A DNA stretch of 64,000 nt from Limnomonas spitsbergensis (GCA_037349105.1 JAYJMM010000009.1:3327001-3391000), one strand, 5' to 3'; shown: positions 13,256-62,560, numbered from the stretch's first letter. Notes: generated from the letters alone by a model not told the origin. Made by a program: numbers and translations.

Positions 13256-13851
13256 CTACCGTAGTATCAGTCCGATTTCGTTTTATTGATCGTTTTTCAA
13301 GAAAACGAACCGTTGATTTCAATAAAAATGTGTACCGTGGGACAAAAACGAACCATAAAACGAACATTTTCGCCCCAAACCCTAAACAAATTGCCACACA
13401 AAGAGTAGCGCTGTTCATGTCGCAAACACGAATCTTCCCGGAGCAGCACCAGTAGCCACAGCTCCTGCCACAGTGATTAATGATTTAGACCGGATGTCGA
13501 GATAGTAGGCGAGCGGCCCCGCCGCGTCTTCCAACCGCATCAGAAGAAAACGAAGGCCAGTCGCCGAAGAAAGCAGGCCTCTACAGCTCGATACTATGAG
13601 GGCGTCCCACTTCTTCAAGTTTTCCGGCAGGCCAAGGAGGTCGCGGCTCTCAGAGCTGCGCGCCCAGCAACCATTCAGCGGAAAGGCAACCGCGGTTTGA
13701 GCGGTTCTGGAGCAAAAACGAACCAGTGATCGTAAACAGCCTCCGATCAGAAAAACGAACCACTAAAACGAAAGCGCGATTTTGTTAATTAGGAGGTTTC
13801 CAAACAAAAAACGAATTCAATATAAAACGAAAATTGACTGATACTACGGTA
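13256..13851. mobile_element. Non-autonomous element with terminal inverted repeats
   Basis: The 30 bases at 13257-13286 (starting TACCGTAGTATCAGTC) and 13822-13851 are inverted copies with 27 of 30 matching. Weaker inverted similarity (TTAATTATT...GCGC) continues outside to about 13229 and 13877. The interior repeats AAAACGAACC near 13304, 13350, 13714 and 13762 and carries no recognisable transposase; the 67-residue frame inside is not supported. The superfamily is not determined, and I could not identify a clear target-site duplication. Confidence 0.6.
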
Positions 13852-13924
13852 CGCGCACCCTCAACAATAATTAATGAATAGCAGAGTCAAACCCGTTCTA
13901 CGGTACTAGCCGTCGCCAATCAGC

Positions 13925-14065
13925 CCTTTTTGAACCCAAACTGGACCGGCCTACAGCTGGCGGGCCGAGCAACAGCGCTTGCTGCGCCAGCCCCCACCCA
14001 CGGCCGCCGGCAATGATGTAGCTGAAGTGTAGCTGAATTGTAGCTGAAGCAGCTGACATGAGTTG
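13925..14065. mobile_element. Relic of the GTAGCTGAA hAT-like MITE family
   Basis: Contains the family's internal words: TGGACCGGCCTACAGC, GGCCGAGCAACAGC and three GTAGCTGAA steps. The terminal repeats seen in the better copies at 16556, 27862, 37054 and 56268 are missing. Confidence 0.5.
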
Positions 14066-14109
14066 TGGCCAGCGGTGAAAGGTCAGCTCTATCTTGGTGC
14101 CTCAGACCA

Positions 14110-14580
14110 CCGACCCCTCCTGATGTTTGATTTGAAATCATATGACTGACCTCCCAAACTCCAATGCCATTTGCAGGCACGGCCGTATGACTGACTTCCC
14201 AAACTCAACTACCATTTGCGGGCATGGCCGATCATGTCCAACCTCCAACTCTGCACCCACCCGCCATTTGTAGGAACGGCTGTACAATTTTCAAGCGCCC
14301 TATCTGAAACCACCCGCCATTTGCAAAATGGCTGTACAATTTGCAACCGCCCATATATAAACCACCTGCCATTTACAGGAACGGCCGTAAATTTGCAACC
14401 GTCCATTCTGTAACCACCTGCCGTTTGCAGGCAGGACGTGATTTCGAACCATCAACTCTGAGCCCAACTGCCACTTGCAGAGATAGCCGCAACTGCCCAA
14501 CCGTCAAATCTGAGCCCACCTGCCATTCGTGGGCACGGTTGCTTATGGCCATCTTTAAACTCATAACCCTCCTGTCAGTT
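14110..14580. repeat. Degenerate 55-62-bp tandem repeat (CCGCCATTTGC...GGCCG)
   Basis: Seven or eight diverged copies share a CCATTTGCAGG-ACGGCCG block and an AACCNCCAACTCT block. The family reappears after the next array at 15160-15215, so the 30-bp array expanded inside it. Confidence 0.75.
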
Positions 14581-15160
14581 ACACTTAGACTCTAAACCCT
14601 CCTGTAATTTACTCTTAAACTCTAAACCCTCGTGCAATTTATCTTAAACTATAAACCCTCCTGTCATTTACACTTAGACTCTAAACCCCCGTGCAATTTA
14701 ATCTTAAACTCTAAACCCTTGTGCAATTTACTCTTAAACTCTAAACCCTCGTGCAATTTACTCTTAAACTCTAAACCCTCCTGCCATTTACTCTTAAACT
14801 CTAAACCCTCCTGTAATTTACTCTTAAACTCTAAACCCTCGTGCAATTTAATCTTAAACTCTAAACCCTCCTGTAATTTACTCTTAAACTCTGAACCCTC
14901 GTGCAATTTACTCTTAAACTCTAAACCCTCGTGCAATTTACTCTTAAACTCTAAACCCTCCTGTAATTTACTCTTAAACTCTAAACCCTCCTGTAATTTA
15001 CTCTTAAACTCTAAACCCTCGTGCAATTTAATCTTAAACTCTAAACCCTCGTGCAATTTACTCGTAAACTCTAAACTCTCCTGTAATTTACTCTTAAACT
15101 CTTAACCCTCATGCAATTTACTCGTAAACTCTAAACCCTCCTGTCATTTGCACCTAGACT
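14581..15160. repeat. 30-bp minisatellite with CTAAACCCT motif
   Basis: About 19 copies of a 30-bp unit (CTCGTGCAATTTACTCTTAA then ACTCTAAACC). The period is exactly 30, so long frames appear on both strands (157 and 130 residues); these are artefacts. The CTAAACCCT part resembles the plant-type telomere repeat but is interrupted and internal. Confidence 0.93.
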
Positions 15161-15229
15161 CTTAACCCTCCTGCAATTTACAGGCACGGCCGCAAATGTC
15201 CAACCGCCAATGCAGAGGTGGCCAAGATC

Positions 15230-16470
15230 CTCGGCCTCAAGATGACCTCAGTCAACTTATTGCACGTCCCACCTTGAAGATACCTGCAGCACACTGGAAG
15301 ATACTTGTCGTGATGTCGTGAATGAGACGATCCTCGGCCTGAAAATGGCTTCCGTCAACACGTTGCCCACCTCGGCACATTGGACGATTCCTGTAATAAT
15401 TCAGAATATCCTCGGCTCCCGGACGAACTACAACACACCCCTGCACGAACCACTTGAAGATCCCGCAGCACATTGTAAGCTGCCTTGAACACCTTAATAT
15501 GATATTTTAAGAAACCGGAAGATTTTCGGCCAGAAGATGGCCTCTGTCAATGTGTTGAGCATCCCACATAAAGGATCCATGCAGCACATAGTGATGTACT
15601 TGTAACACATTTGCCCATGCAGCAGACCCTTTTTCTTTAGCAGGGCCCAGAGGTGTAACTTCACTGACACGCAAGAACACCTTTGCCCACGCGGCCGAAC
15701 GTTTTTGTAGCTAGGCCCAGAGGTGTAAATTGGCTGACCTGCAACACCACCTTTGGAGGATACGGAAGATTAGTATTGGCATGGAAACGACCTATGTCTA
15801 CGTACTGCACGAACCACCTTGACAAAAAAGTCTCGCTGTGCATTTGGAGCTACTTTTAAGTTTAAACACGATTGGAAGATTCCAGATGTAGTCAGTTGGA
15901 AGATTATAATTACTTAGAATTTTTTGAAGATGACCTCCAACGTCCGACATGTGCTGCACGTCCCACTTTGAAGATTAGTTAGGCGCCCACGCGGCCGAGC
16001 CTTTTTGAGCAGGGCCCAGAGGTTAATGACGTAACACCTCTGGGCCATGCTGAAATGAAGCTCGGCCACGTCGGAAAACAAAAAGTCAGGTAAGAAATTC
16101 AAGGGAGAAGGCACAAGAGGAAAGAAAGGATGACACGGACCCAGAGGTATAACGTCATTAACCTTCAAGAGGGCACATACATTGGAAGCTACATGCAACA
16201 CCTTTGCCCACTATGCGGAAGAGCATTTTTTGAGCAGGGCTTATAGGTGTAACTTCATTACGTCATTGACCTGCCATAATTTTGGAGGATATCTGTGGTA
16301 AGTCGGAGGGTTTTCCCCCTGACGAAGTGAAGATGACCTCAGTCAGGTGTCAACGTGATGCACGAACCACCTTGAAGACCTTGAAGCACGTTGGGAGCTA
16401 CTTCTGAGTGTCAACACCTTTGTAAGATACCAGATTTACCTTATAGAGAAGATTATCACTTGAAGTTTTA
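15230..16470. repeat. Degenerate roughly 300-bp repeats (GATGACCTCAGTCAA, TTGAAGATACC)
   Basis: The same phrases recur about four times in order: a GATGACCTCAGTCAA block, a CACGAACCACCTTGAAGA block, a TTGGAAGCTAC block, then a copy of the GCGGCCGAG / CAGGGCCCAGAGGTGTAAC dispersed core (near 15625, 15690, 15985 and 16210). No coding sequence is seen. Confidence 0.7.
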
Positions 16471-16539
16471 GATCAGATCAGATCAGATCAGATCAGATCA
16501 GATCAGATCAGATCAGATCAGATCAGATCAGATCAGATT
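16470..16539. repeat. (ATCAG)n microsatellite
   Basis: About 14 perfect pentanucleotide repeats. Confidence 0.97.
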
Positions 16540-16555
16540 ATCACTGACTTGAATA

Positions 16556-16746
16556 CACTGTTTTTTTTTCCGGCTTCAAGTCCAGCTTCGGCAGGATGCC
16601 CAGCTACCGCCAAGGGCCCAAATAATACCAAACCTGGATCGGCCAATAATTGGTGACCATAGCAGCAAGGCTGGCCACAGATGGGGCCACCGGCCAGCGG
16701 CCGGAGTGTAGCTGACATGTAGCTGAGCCATGAAAAAGAAACACTG
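16556..16746. mobile_element. hAT-like MITE, family A, copy 1
   Basis: 191 bp bounded by inverted ends CACTGTTTTTTTT and AAAGAAACACTG. The flanking octamers CTTGAATA (16548-16555) and CTTCAATA (16747-16754) match at 7 of 8 positions, as expected for an 8-bp target duplication. The interior shares the TGGATCGGCC, GGCTGGCC and GTAGCTGA words of the other copies. No coding capacity. Confidence 0.75.
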
Positions 16747-16759
16747 CTTCAATATGACA

Positions 16760-17650
16760 TATGTCAATGTGTTGCATGCCCCTCATTAGTATGGAGCACA
16801 TTGGAAGATACATGCAAGGTGGATTAGGCCTTTTTGTTTTGTTTTTGAGGGGGTCTCTGTCCTCTCTCTTTAGTTTCCAACCTTGTCGTTGGACGCCGAC
16901 GCGGCCGAGCCTTGCTGCATGGCCCAGTGGTGTAACGTCATTCACATGCAAGGTTGCAACGCCCTGCCATGCCGAATTCCTGCCCACCTCACATAGGATT
17001 TGGGTATGGCTGCACCTTGTATCAGGTTGCTGGGTTCCATGTTCCTGTCCCCTCATATTATAGAAGGGTGGCATGATTGAACTATGAACCTGACAGTACA
17101 TGGAAGCTGTTATCCTGTTTATTTGGTGCTTACCCCTACCAGCCCCACGCGGTCGAGCGTTCAGCAGGACCCAGGGGGGGGGGTGTTCAACATTTTTAAC
17201 ATGCAGGCCTTTCTCAGGCCAGTGGTTTCCACCATCTGCAAGAACGTTCAGGGCACCATCCATCCTCATATCTGGAGCTACCACTTTCCAGACCACATGG
17301 AGTCAGCCCAGCCTGGTCTGGAGCTACAGAGGCATAGGTGGCAAGATACGCCATCAGCGCCAAGGAGTTTGAGGGTGCTGGGCGGCAAGGAGGTTTTTAA
17401 GAAGCACAAGAGAAATGCGCTCAAGGGGCACATGTCCAAGTTGGATTTAGACGCTGTGTTAGTGTGCTGCCTCAGGTATCCCGTTTATGGAGCATTTTGA
17501 TCTCTAGCCAAGGTCAATGACGTTACACCTCTGGCCTCTGGGCCCTGCTCAAAAAGGTTTGGCCGCATGGGCGCCTAAGAAAAAGGAGCAGAAAAAAGAA
17601 AGGAAGGGGGGTGAAAAAGTGATGGCAGATCTCTAGCCAGGGTCACAGGG
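16760..17650. other. Intergenic sequence with dispersed-repeat fragments
   Basis: Holds copies of the GCGGCCGAG core near 16897-16945 and 17145-17175, and an inverted one at 17515-17575. A 138-residue plus frame at 17084-17500 overlaps repeat sequence and resembles no family I know, so it is not called. Confidence 0.5.
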
Positions 17651-17654
17651 TGGG

Positions 17655-18417
17655 GGGTGGTTAGGTACGTAGGCGGGTGGGTAGGTAGGTAGGTAGGTAG
17701 GTAGGTAGGTAGGTAGGTAGGTAGGTAGGTAGGTAGGTAGGTAGGTAGGTAGGTAGGTAGGTAGGTAGGTAGGTAGGTAGGTAGGTAGGTAGGTAGGTAG
17801 GTAGGTAGGTAGGTAGGTAGGTAGGTAGGTAGGTAGGTAGGTAGGTAGGTAGGTAGGTAGGTAGGTAGGTAGGTAGGTAGGTAGGTAGGTAGGTAGGTAG
17901 GTAGGTAGGTAGGTAGGTAGGTAGGTAGGTAGGTAGGTAGGTAGGTAGGTAGGTGGGTGGGTGGGTGGGTGGGTAGGTAGGTGGGTGGGTGGGTAGGCGG
18001 GTGGGTAGGTAGGTGGGTGGGTAGGTAGGTAGGTAGGTGGGTGGGTAGGTGGGTGGGTGGGTGGGAGGGTAGGTGTGTAGGTAGGTAGGTAGGTAGGTAG
18101 GTAGGTAGGTAGGTAGGTAGGTGGGTGGGTGGGTGGGTAGTTAGGTAGTTAGGTAGTTAGGTAGGTAGGTAGGTAGGTAGGTAGGTAGGTAGGTAGGTAG
18201 GTAGGTATGTGGGTGGGTGGGTGGGTGGGTGGGTGGGTGGGTAGGTAGGTGGGTGGGTGGGTGGGCGGGTGGGTAGGTAGGTGGGTGGGTACGTAGGTAG
18301 GTGTGTAGGTAGGTGGGTGGGTGTGTGGGAGGGTGGGTGGGTGGGTGGGTAGGTGGGTGGGTGGGTGGGTGGGTAGGTGGGTGGGTGGGTGGGTGGGTGG
18401 GAGGGTAGGTGGGTGGC
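17655..18417. repeat. (TAGG)n / (TGGG)n tetranucleotide microsatellite, about 760 bp
   Basis: A long nearly perfect GTAG tract to about 17950, then a mixed GTAG/GTGG/GTGT region. Minus-strand frames rich in THPPTHPP arise only from this repeat. Confidence 0.98.
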
Positions 18418-18419
18418 CG

Positions 18420-18920
18420 GTATCCCGGATTGGATCCCATGCCTTCCTTCTGTTTTCATGTTTGGACATTTGATATACGATAACCAGCTAGATTTATTGA
18501 TACCATGAGACGCTCATTGTTCAGCTGATAGAAACGACTGCTTCGTGCCAGGTAATTCTGTGTGTTGACTGAGAAATGAAGGTTTGACTGGGTTCCGGAA
18601 GCGTGAGGATGGGTTGGTTGTCAGCCAGGGGTCGATTCACTCTTTTTCATGACGAATTTATATATTTTGCCCCCCTTAGTTTAAAACAGATATTTTATGG
18701 CTGTTGGTCAAAATCAGGTGCTTTCCTCAAAATAGCAAAAACTAGCAACATGGAAATCCTATTGGATTCCCACCCATCTGTCTTTCATGAAAAACGGCTT
18801 CGGCTTTCCATCAACCCTCTCACGACAATCTCACGACCATTATTCTCCAACCTCGACCCATATTTGAGATCGGTGATTATGAGGTCGTGTAAAAGGTATG
18901 ACATTGCCTTGTACTCATCT
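18420..18920. other. Low-repeat intergenic stretch, no gene recognised
   Basis: Unique sequence of ordinary composition. The plus frame at 18603-19001 runs into the following minisatellite and has no recognisable domain. Confidence 0.45.
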
Positions 18921-18924
18921 TATT

Positions 18925-20835
18925 GGGGTGACCCGCCCTCCCTCCTCCATGTGTTTATTGAGGTGACCCCCCCTCCCTTCTCCGTGTGTTTATTGGCGTG
19001 ACCCACCCTCACTTTTCCGTGTGTTTATTGGGGTGACCCCCCTCCCTTCTCCGTGTGTTTATTGGGGTGACCCACCCTCCCTCCTCCGTGTGTTTATTGG
19101 GGTGACCCACCCTCCCTCCTCCATGTGTTTATTGAGGTGACCCACCCTCCCTCCTCCGTGTGTTTTTTGGGGTGACCCACCCTCCCTCCTCCGTGTGTTT
19201 ATTGGGGCGAACCCCCCTCCCTTCTCCGTGTGTTTATTGGGGTGACCCACCCTCCCTCCTCCGTGTGTTTATTGGGGTGACCCACGCTCCCTCCTCCGTG
19301 TGTTTAATGGGGTGACCCCCCCTCCCTTCTCCGTGTGTTTTTTGGGGTGACCCACCCTCCCTCCTCCGTGTGTTTATTGGGGCGACCCACCCTCCCTCCT
19401 CCGTGTGTTTATTGGGGTGACCCACCCTCCCTTCTCTGTGTGTTTATTGGGGTGACCCACCCTCCCTTCTCCGTGTGTTTATTGGGGTGACCCGCCCTCC
19501 CTTCTCCGTGTGTTTATTGGGGTGATCCACCCTCCCTTCTCCGTGTGTTTATCGGGGTGACCCACCCTCCCTCCTCCGTGTCTTTATTGGGGTGACCCTC
19601 CCTCCCTCCTCCGTGTGTTTATTGGGGCGAACCCCCCTCCCTCCTCCGTGTGTTTATTGGGGTGACCCCCCCCTCCCTTCTCCGTGTGTTTTTTGGGGTG
19701 ACCCACCCTCCCTCCTCCGTGTGTTTATTGGGGTGACCCTCCCTCCCTCCTCCGTGTGTTTATTGGGGTGACCCACCTTCCCTCCTCCGTGTGTTTATTG
19801 GGGTGACCCACCCTCCCTCCTCCGTGTGTTTTTTGGGGTGACCCCCCTCCCTCCTCCGTGTGTTTATTCGGGTGATCCACCCTCCCTTCTCCGTGTGTTT
19901 ATTGGGGTGACCCCCCCTCCCTCCTCCGTGTGTTTATTGGGATGACCCCCCTCCCTCCTCCGTGTGTTTATTCGGGTGACCCACCCTCCCTCCTCCGTGT
20001 GTTTATTGGGATGACCCCCCTCCCTCCTCCGTGTGTTTATTGGGGTGACCCTCCCTCCCTCCTCCGTGTGTTTATTGGGATGACCCCCCTCCCTTCTCCG
20101 TGTGTTTATTGGGATGACCCCCCTCCCTCCTCCGTGTGTTTATTGGGGTGACCCTCCCTCGCTCCTCCGAGTGTTTATTGGGATGACCCCCCTCCCTCCT
20201 CCGTGTGTTTATTGGGATGACCCCCCTCCCTCCTCCGTGTGTTTATTCGGGTGACCCCCCTTCCTCCTCCGTGTGTTTATTGGGGTGACCCCCCTCCCTC
20301 CTCCGTGTGTTTATTGGGGTGACCCTCCCTCCCTCCTCCGTGTGTTTATTGGGATGACCCCCCTCCCTTCTCCGTGTGTTTATTGGGATGACCCCCCTCC
20401 CTCCTCCGTGTGTTTATTGGGGTGACCCTCCCTCGCTCCTCCGAGTGTTTATTGGGATGACCCCCCTCCCTTCTCCGTGTGTTTATTGGGGTGACCCGCC
20501 CTCCCTCCTCCGTGTGTTTATTGGGGTGACCCTCCCTCCCTCCTCCGTGTGTTTATTGGGGTGACCCACCCTCCCTCCTTCGTGTGTTTATTGGGGTGAC
20601 CCACCCTCCCTCCTCCGTGTGTTTATTGGGGTGACCCTCCCTCCCTCCTCCGTGTGTTTATTGGGATGACCCCCCTCCCTTCTCCGTGTGTTTATTGGGA
20701 TGACCCCCCTCCCTCCTCCGTGTGTTTTTTGGGGTGACCCCCCCTCCCTCCTCCGTGTGTTTATTGGGGTGACCCACCCTCCCTCCTCCGTGTATTTATT
20801 GGGGTGACCCATTCTTCCTTCCCCGTGTGTTTATT
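18925..20835. repeat. 35-bp minisatellite
   Basis: About 54 copies of a 35-bp unit (CCGTGTGTTTATTGGGGTGA then CCCACCCTCCCTCCT). Copies differ at a few fixed places: CTCC/TTCT, TTATTGG/TTTTTGG and GGGGTGA/GGGATGA. Larger blocks with identical variant order, such as those around 20090-20170 and 20345-20460, indicate duplication of multi-unit segments. Confidence 0.95.
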
Positions 20836-20839
20836 TCCC

Positions 20840-21600
20840 ATCTCCTGTAGTCTTTAGTGTTTCCCCTCCCGACCAGACAGTCGGGCGTCAGGCGCCTGCG
20901 CGCTCGAGCCTTGCGAGCATGGCCCATAGGTGTTATGTCACTCACTTTGAACTTGACTTTTATTGCAACGATTTCCTCCCGAACACACAGTCGGGCGCAC
21001 ATGCACCCGAGCTTCAGCGTGTGATTGACTTGTTGAAACCCACTCAATACTTTCAAGCTACGATTTCCCTTTTTTTTGGGGGGGGGTATTTCTTTCTCCT
21101 TTGTGGTCTTCTCCCTATTTCCCTCTTACCTTAAGTTTCCTTTCTTCCAGCGGGACAGTTGGGCCTTTTTTGAGCAGGGCCCAGAGGTGTAATGCCATTG
21201 ACTGATTGACTCACTGCTTTCAAGCAACTCAGTTACTACTTTCACTTTCTGGTCTGCATAATGCACGAGGCATCCTCGGAACCGTGCAAATAGGGTATCC
21301 CCAATCACCACTTGGTGGGGCGCCCTCGCGGCCAAGCAGAGGTGGGATACGCTTGCTTTTCTGGCCTTTTTCGGGGCTACTCTCTAGTGGAACTCAGGTG
21401 TCGGACTTCTTTGCCTTCCCGGCCTCCCCTCTTCTTTGCCTTCCCGGCCTCGCCTTTTGTTCCTTTCCCACCCTCTTCCTTTCAGTTTCTTCTTTTCTCC
21501 CTTCTGAACAGTTGGGCGCCCACGCGGCCGAGCTTTGAGCGGGCCCAGACTGAGGTGTAACGTGATTGACTTTTTTGCTAGCTGATGTATAACAAACATA
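20840..21600 (+). repeat. Dispersed repeat family with GCGGCCGAG / GAGGTGTAACGTCATTGAC core
   Basis: Three copies of the core lie near 20890-20945, 21150-21200 and 21510-21570. The block 21310-21570 (GGGGCGCCCTCGCGGCCAAG to the core) matches the reverse complement of 63740-64000 over about 260 bp with small indels, so this is one dispersed element family. No open frame with a known domain. Confidence 0.7.
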
Positions 21601-21985
21601 TTGTTTATGCAAGCCCTCCTCGGCTATAGGCCATGATGAAGACCGTTCCCTTCTTTTGAAATTTGGAGTTCATGGGTTATGTAACTTCTATGTACATACG
21701 GAATCATTTACACTCATGGGGCAACAAAGGGTGCATGTGGAAATCTGTACATCACGGCACGCTGGTGGAAAACGGTGATGATACAAGTCATGATGGGCGC
21801 TCAACTACACAATTATTATAGGATGAGAACTTTTAGATTGAGGACTAAAAAACGTGGTTGTTGAAACATTAAATGCAGACATCAAGCAAGCGTCTCAAGT
21901 ATAGTAAAACATACCCAAACACGGAACAAAACAAGTCAAGGATGTTTGATCAATAGTGTGGTTACTCTGTCCGTTGCGCAAGGTG
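21600..21985 (-). other. 3' flank of the kinase gene
   Basis: Sequence downstream of the stop codon on the minus strand. It is AT-richer than the exons, and I see no repeats in it. Confidence 0.5.
21708..21712 (-). promoter_or_regulatory. Possible polyadenylation signal TGTAA
   Basis: Minus-strand TGTAA(A), about 275 nt past the stop at 21986. TGTAA is the usual chlorophyte poly(A) signal. A five-base match alone is weak evidence. Confidence 0.25.
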
Positions 21986-59632
<37,647 letters not shown>

Positions 59633-59639
59633 GTCAGGC

Positions 59640-60600
59640 ACACAGCCTCATTAGAGAAGGTGTGCGCTCAATAGCGTTGCCAATGGAAGTTTGCCAGTGA
59701 TAATCTGGGTACATCAATTACCAGCTCCAGCTTTGGCTCAATGGGCATGAAGACCTAGGAGAAATATTTAGCTTTGAGGCTTAATTAAAAGTATATGCGC
59801 GCGGGACGACTTGGACAGCCAAGGTGCGTTGGGGAATGAAGCAAAAGTACGGCACGCGAAAATGAGCTCGAACGCGCTCGCAAACGACCCTCCACTTTTT
59901 TCAAGAACTGGCAAGAAACACTCCCGCCAAAGAGCTCGCACGTTTTGAAATGTGCATATTATACCAGTAATAAGGAATTTGAGGTGAAGAAACCATTTGA
60001 GTTCGGCGGTTTGATTTCGGCGGTAATGTCGACAATTCAATGTACATTCGGGTGTGCATTCAGTATTTTCGAGGTCGAAGGTTAGGTATATATAAGGACC
60101 GAGTATCCAAGTGAACGAGGAGCGAAGTGGGTGCTGACCTTGCAGCGTCATATCCGAGCTTCTGACCACTGATTGGCGCATATCGTTGGAAGTCGGTTGT
60201 TCACAAGCCATGAGTCAGGGCACACGCAATCAGGGTGCCATTGATAGCCATGTACGGTACATTAATTGTAATTTCTGAGGACCTGCGCGTCTGAAATTTC
60301 GTCCTCATCAGCTTCGACTGTCAACGACCGCTCTGACCCATCCCATCCGAAGCGCTGGCCGTCATCGAGTCAAAGATTCCTCCAAAAACAATGATACGAG
60401 GCCTGTGCCGTCAATCGTCATGGTCGCGATTGCATTGATACCAGAACTACAGGCCTCAGATGGATCCACGCTGACCATTCAGCAGGCCAAGATTCAGACA
60501 TTGCAATCTTTCCGTCGGCGTTCTTCTTGAAGTTTCCGAAAGTCGTGATGATTTCGGTATCTGATGCAGCCCTGGCCTACCTGGCGCCCTGAACAGCATG
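59640..60600. other. Upstream flank of the kinase gene
   Basis: AT-richer, mostly unique. A 33-bp minus-strand exon-like piece (59722-59754, TTTCTCCTAG / GTAATT) could be an untranslated or alternative exon but is not in phase with exon 1. A 147-residue minus frame (59768-60211) has no recognisable domain. Confidence 0.5.
60087..60097. promoter_or_regulatory. TATATATAAGG, possible TATA element
   Basis: An isolated TATA-like word about 450 bp upstream of the kinase ATG and about 540 bp before the LRR fragment. It could serve either direction. Position and sequence only. Confidence 0.25.
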
Positions 60601-60628
60601 CCCGGGGCAGATTTTTTTTTGCTTTCAG

Positions 60629-61085
60629 AGCCCTACCATCGAGGACCTGACCCCGCTGTCTTCATGCACTGGACTGCAAACTCTCAGCTTCAACAAATGC
60701 GAGGGACTTATCACCTCTGAGTCTCTGACTGCATGCACAGGACTGCTAACTCTCAACTGGTACACACAGTGTGGCAGAGTTATGGACGGAGTCATGGACC
60801 TATCTCCTGTGGCTTCATTCGGTAGACTGCTGCAAACTCTCAGCGTAGGTACGTGTGCTAGACTCAAGAACTTTTCCGTGTTAGCCGCATGCTCTGAACT
60901 GCAAACTCTCAACGTCTGCCAATGTGGGGGATTTAACCTTTCCCTCCGGCCTCGTGCAGTACCCTGAAAACTGTCAGCCTGATCTGGTGTCGTGGACTGA
61001 CTGACGGACCTCTCCCATCTGGCCACATGCACTGGGCTACAAGTGCTCAGCTTGGACACATGTCTTGGGGTCACAGACCTGTCAC
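60629..61085 (+). pseudogene. Decayed leucine-rich-repeat gene fragment
   Basis: After a T-rich tract and GCTTTCAG the plus strand reads LRR units of the cysteine-containing type: LTPLSSCTGLQTLSFNKCEG, LTACTGLLTL, LSPVASFGRLLQTLSVGTCA, LAACSELQTLNVCQCGG. Near 60935-60960 the frame breaks; the repeats go on in another frame (ASCSTLKTVSLIWCRGLTDG) and then a third (ATCTGLQVLSLDTCLGVTDL). About six units of 24-26 residues. Two frame changes in 450 bp, and no start, point to a pseudogene or transposed fragment. Confidence 0.75.
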
Positions 61086-61089
61086 CTCA

Positions 61090-62560
61090 GGCTGTGTGTT
61101 GTGCGTTGCGATGTGCTCGGTGCTGCGGCAGTGAAATCAGCGTTGCTTCAGTGATTTTGTCTTTTGGCTTCAAAACAAATTGAGAGACTGCAAAATCGAA
61201 TGCTCTTGAAGGGGATTCAAGTATGATTGGAGTAATACAAGGTGAATACGTTTATGTGTGCGTGAAATTGTGGATATTTGCTTGATTTTGTTTACTAGGT
61301 GACTTCCCTGTGCTGTGGGATGGATGGTACCGTACAGTTTGTAACTACCGTATTGTCCAATTTCTTACTAGCCCATCCCAGTATTTCCGTACCGTACCGT
61401 ACCCGTACCGTCTGACCGTACCGTATTCCGTACCGGGTTACCCAGGGCTGAGCTAGTGCAAGAATGCATTTCGTGTAATGGTCATCCAACCAGTACCCCA
61501 AAAATACCAGCGCTGACGCAACATGGCTTACGTTATCGGCGCTTACGCACCGATACGGAAGCTGCAGGGTCGCCTGGCAAGCCCAGACCAGAACCCTCAC
61601 GGGTTAAACCATGCACCTCCCTTATAAGCGAGCTCTGCTAGTTATCGGGAAGTCTCAGACGAGATCAATCCATCAGGCTCAATACCTGACTGTCCCACTA
61701 TCAAATCTCTAGTCTCCAGCAGTCTCCCCTTGTGAGCACCTAGTCCCCCCTCAGTCAACTCTCCGACTACTCGTCTACCCTCAACACCGTCCCGGACATC
61801 CCTCTACGCTCCTCTACCAGTGAGTCCCTGCCTAGATATTAGAGTCCTGCCCCCCCAGGGCCCCTAGGACATCTTCATTTCGTCCCTTTATATAACCCTT
61901 TTCGTTATGCAAGGATGTGTTTCGTCCCCTTATATAACCCCTTTCGTCTCTTCATATAACTAAAACCTGCACCTTATGTAATTACAAAGGTCAGACATCC
62001 CTTTTGAAGTGGGTGGAAGCAACAAGGCACGTTCAGCAAAGGGCTAACTAATGTAATTGGCATGTTTGACAGTCCCGTATATATACGGGTCTTTATCACT
62101 AGGGCTGGCTAGACCCGTCTATATACCTGCTTCCCATATTCGGATATACGTATAAGCATAGGATACGGGTATAGCCAGCCTTACTCATCACCGATTCAAT
62201 GTCTACCTTGGTGTGAATATCCTCTCATTTTTCGCTGTTTCCGCAGGTCTCACTCGCTGTTTGTCCCAAACTCCTTCGTTGTATAGCTACAATGTGGCGA
62301 AGACACGCTGACGGGAGCCAGGCGGTTGAGCAGGAAATGAGGGGCCTCCCAGCACAAGAAAAGGGGCAAGGACCAGTGAAGGAGCAGTACTAACAGTTAC
62401 TCCTCCATGCACGGTACCCTGGCTAAGGCTGGCATGTATGTTAGCCTCTCCTTCACCTTTTTACCTTATACAGAGTTATCCCATAGTCGTAGATCTGCCG
62501 TTGCTAAGTGACTAGCACAAGTAGTTAGCCAGTTTCAGAGTTAGTGAGTTTAGTGAGTTC
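61090..62560. other. Intergenic sequence with short repeats
   Basis: (ACCGT)n-like steps at 61320-61440, a CCCTTATATAACCCCTTTCG direct repeat at 61875-61965, TATATACGGG repeats at 62075-62170. I see no gene or RNA. Confidence 0.5.

Noticed and set aside
14632..15105. CTAAACCCT tract as a chromosome end or interstitial telomere
   Set aside because: The motif is embedded in a 30-bp unit with other sequence, not a pure heptamer array, and unique DNA lies on both sides.
17084..17500. 138-residue plus frame
   Set aside because: Overlaps a dispersed-repeat core and a G-run; no family resemblance.
59722..59754. 33-bp minus-strand exon-like piece (VFMPIEPKLEL)
   Set aside because: Good TTTCTCCTAG acceptor and GTAATT donor, but its phase does not join exon 1 as modelled; left out until RNA data exist.
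59768..60211. 147-residue minus frame upstream of the kinase
   Set aside because: No recognisable domain, composition like flank DNA, no supported splice link to exon 1.
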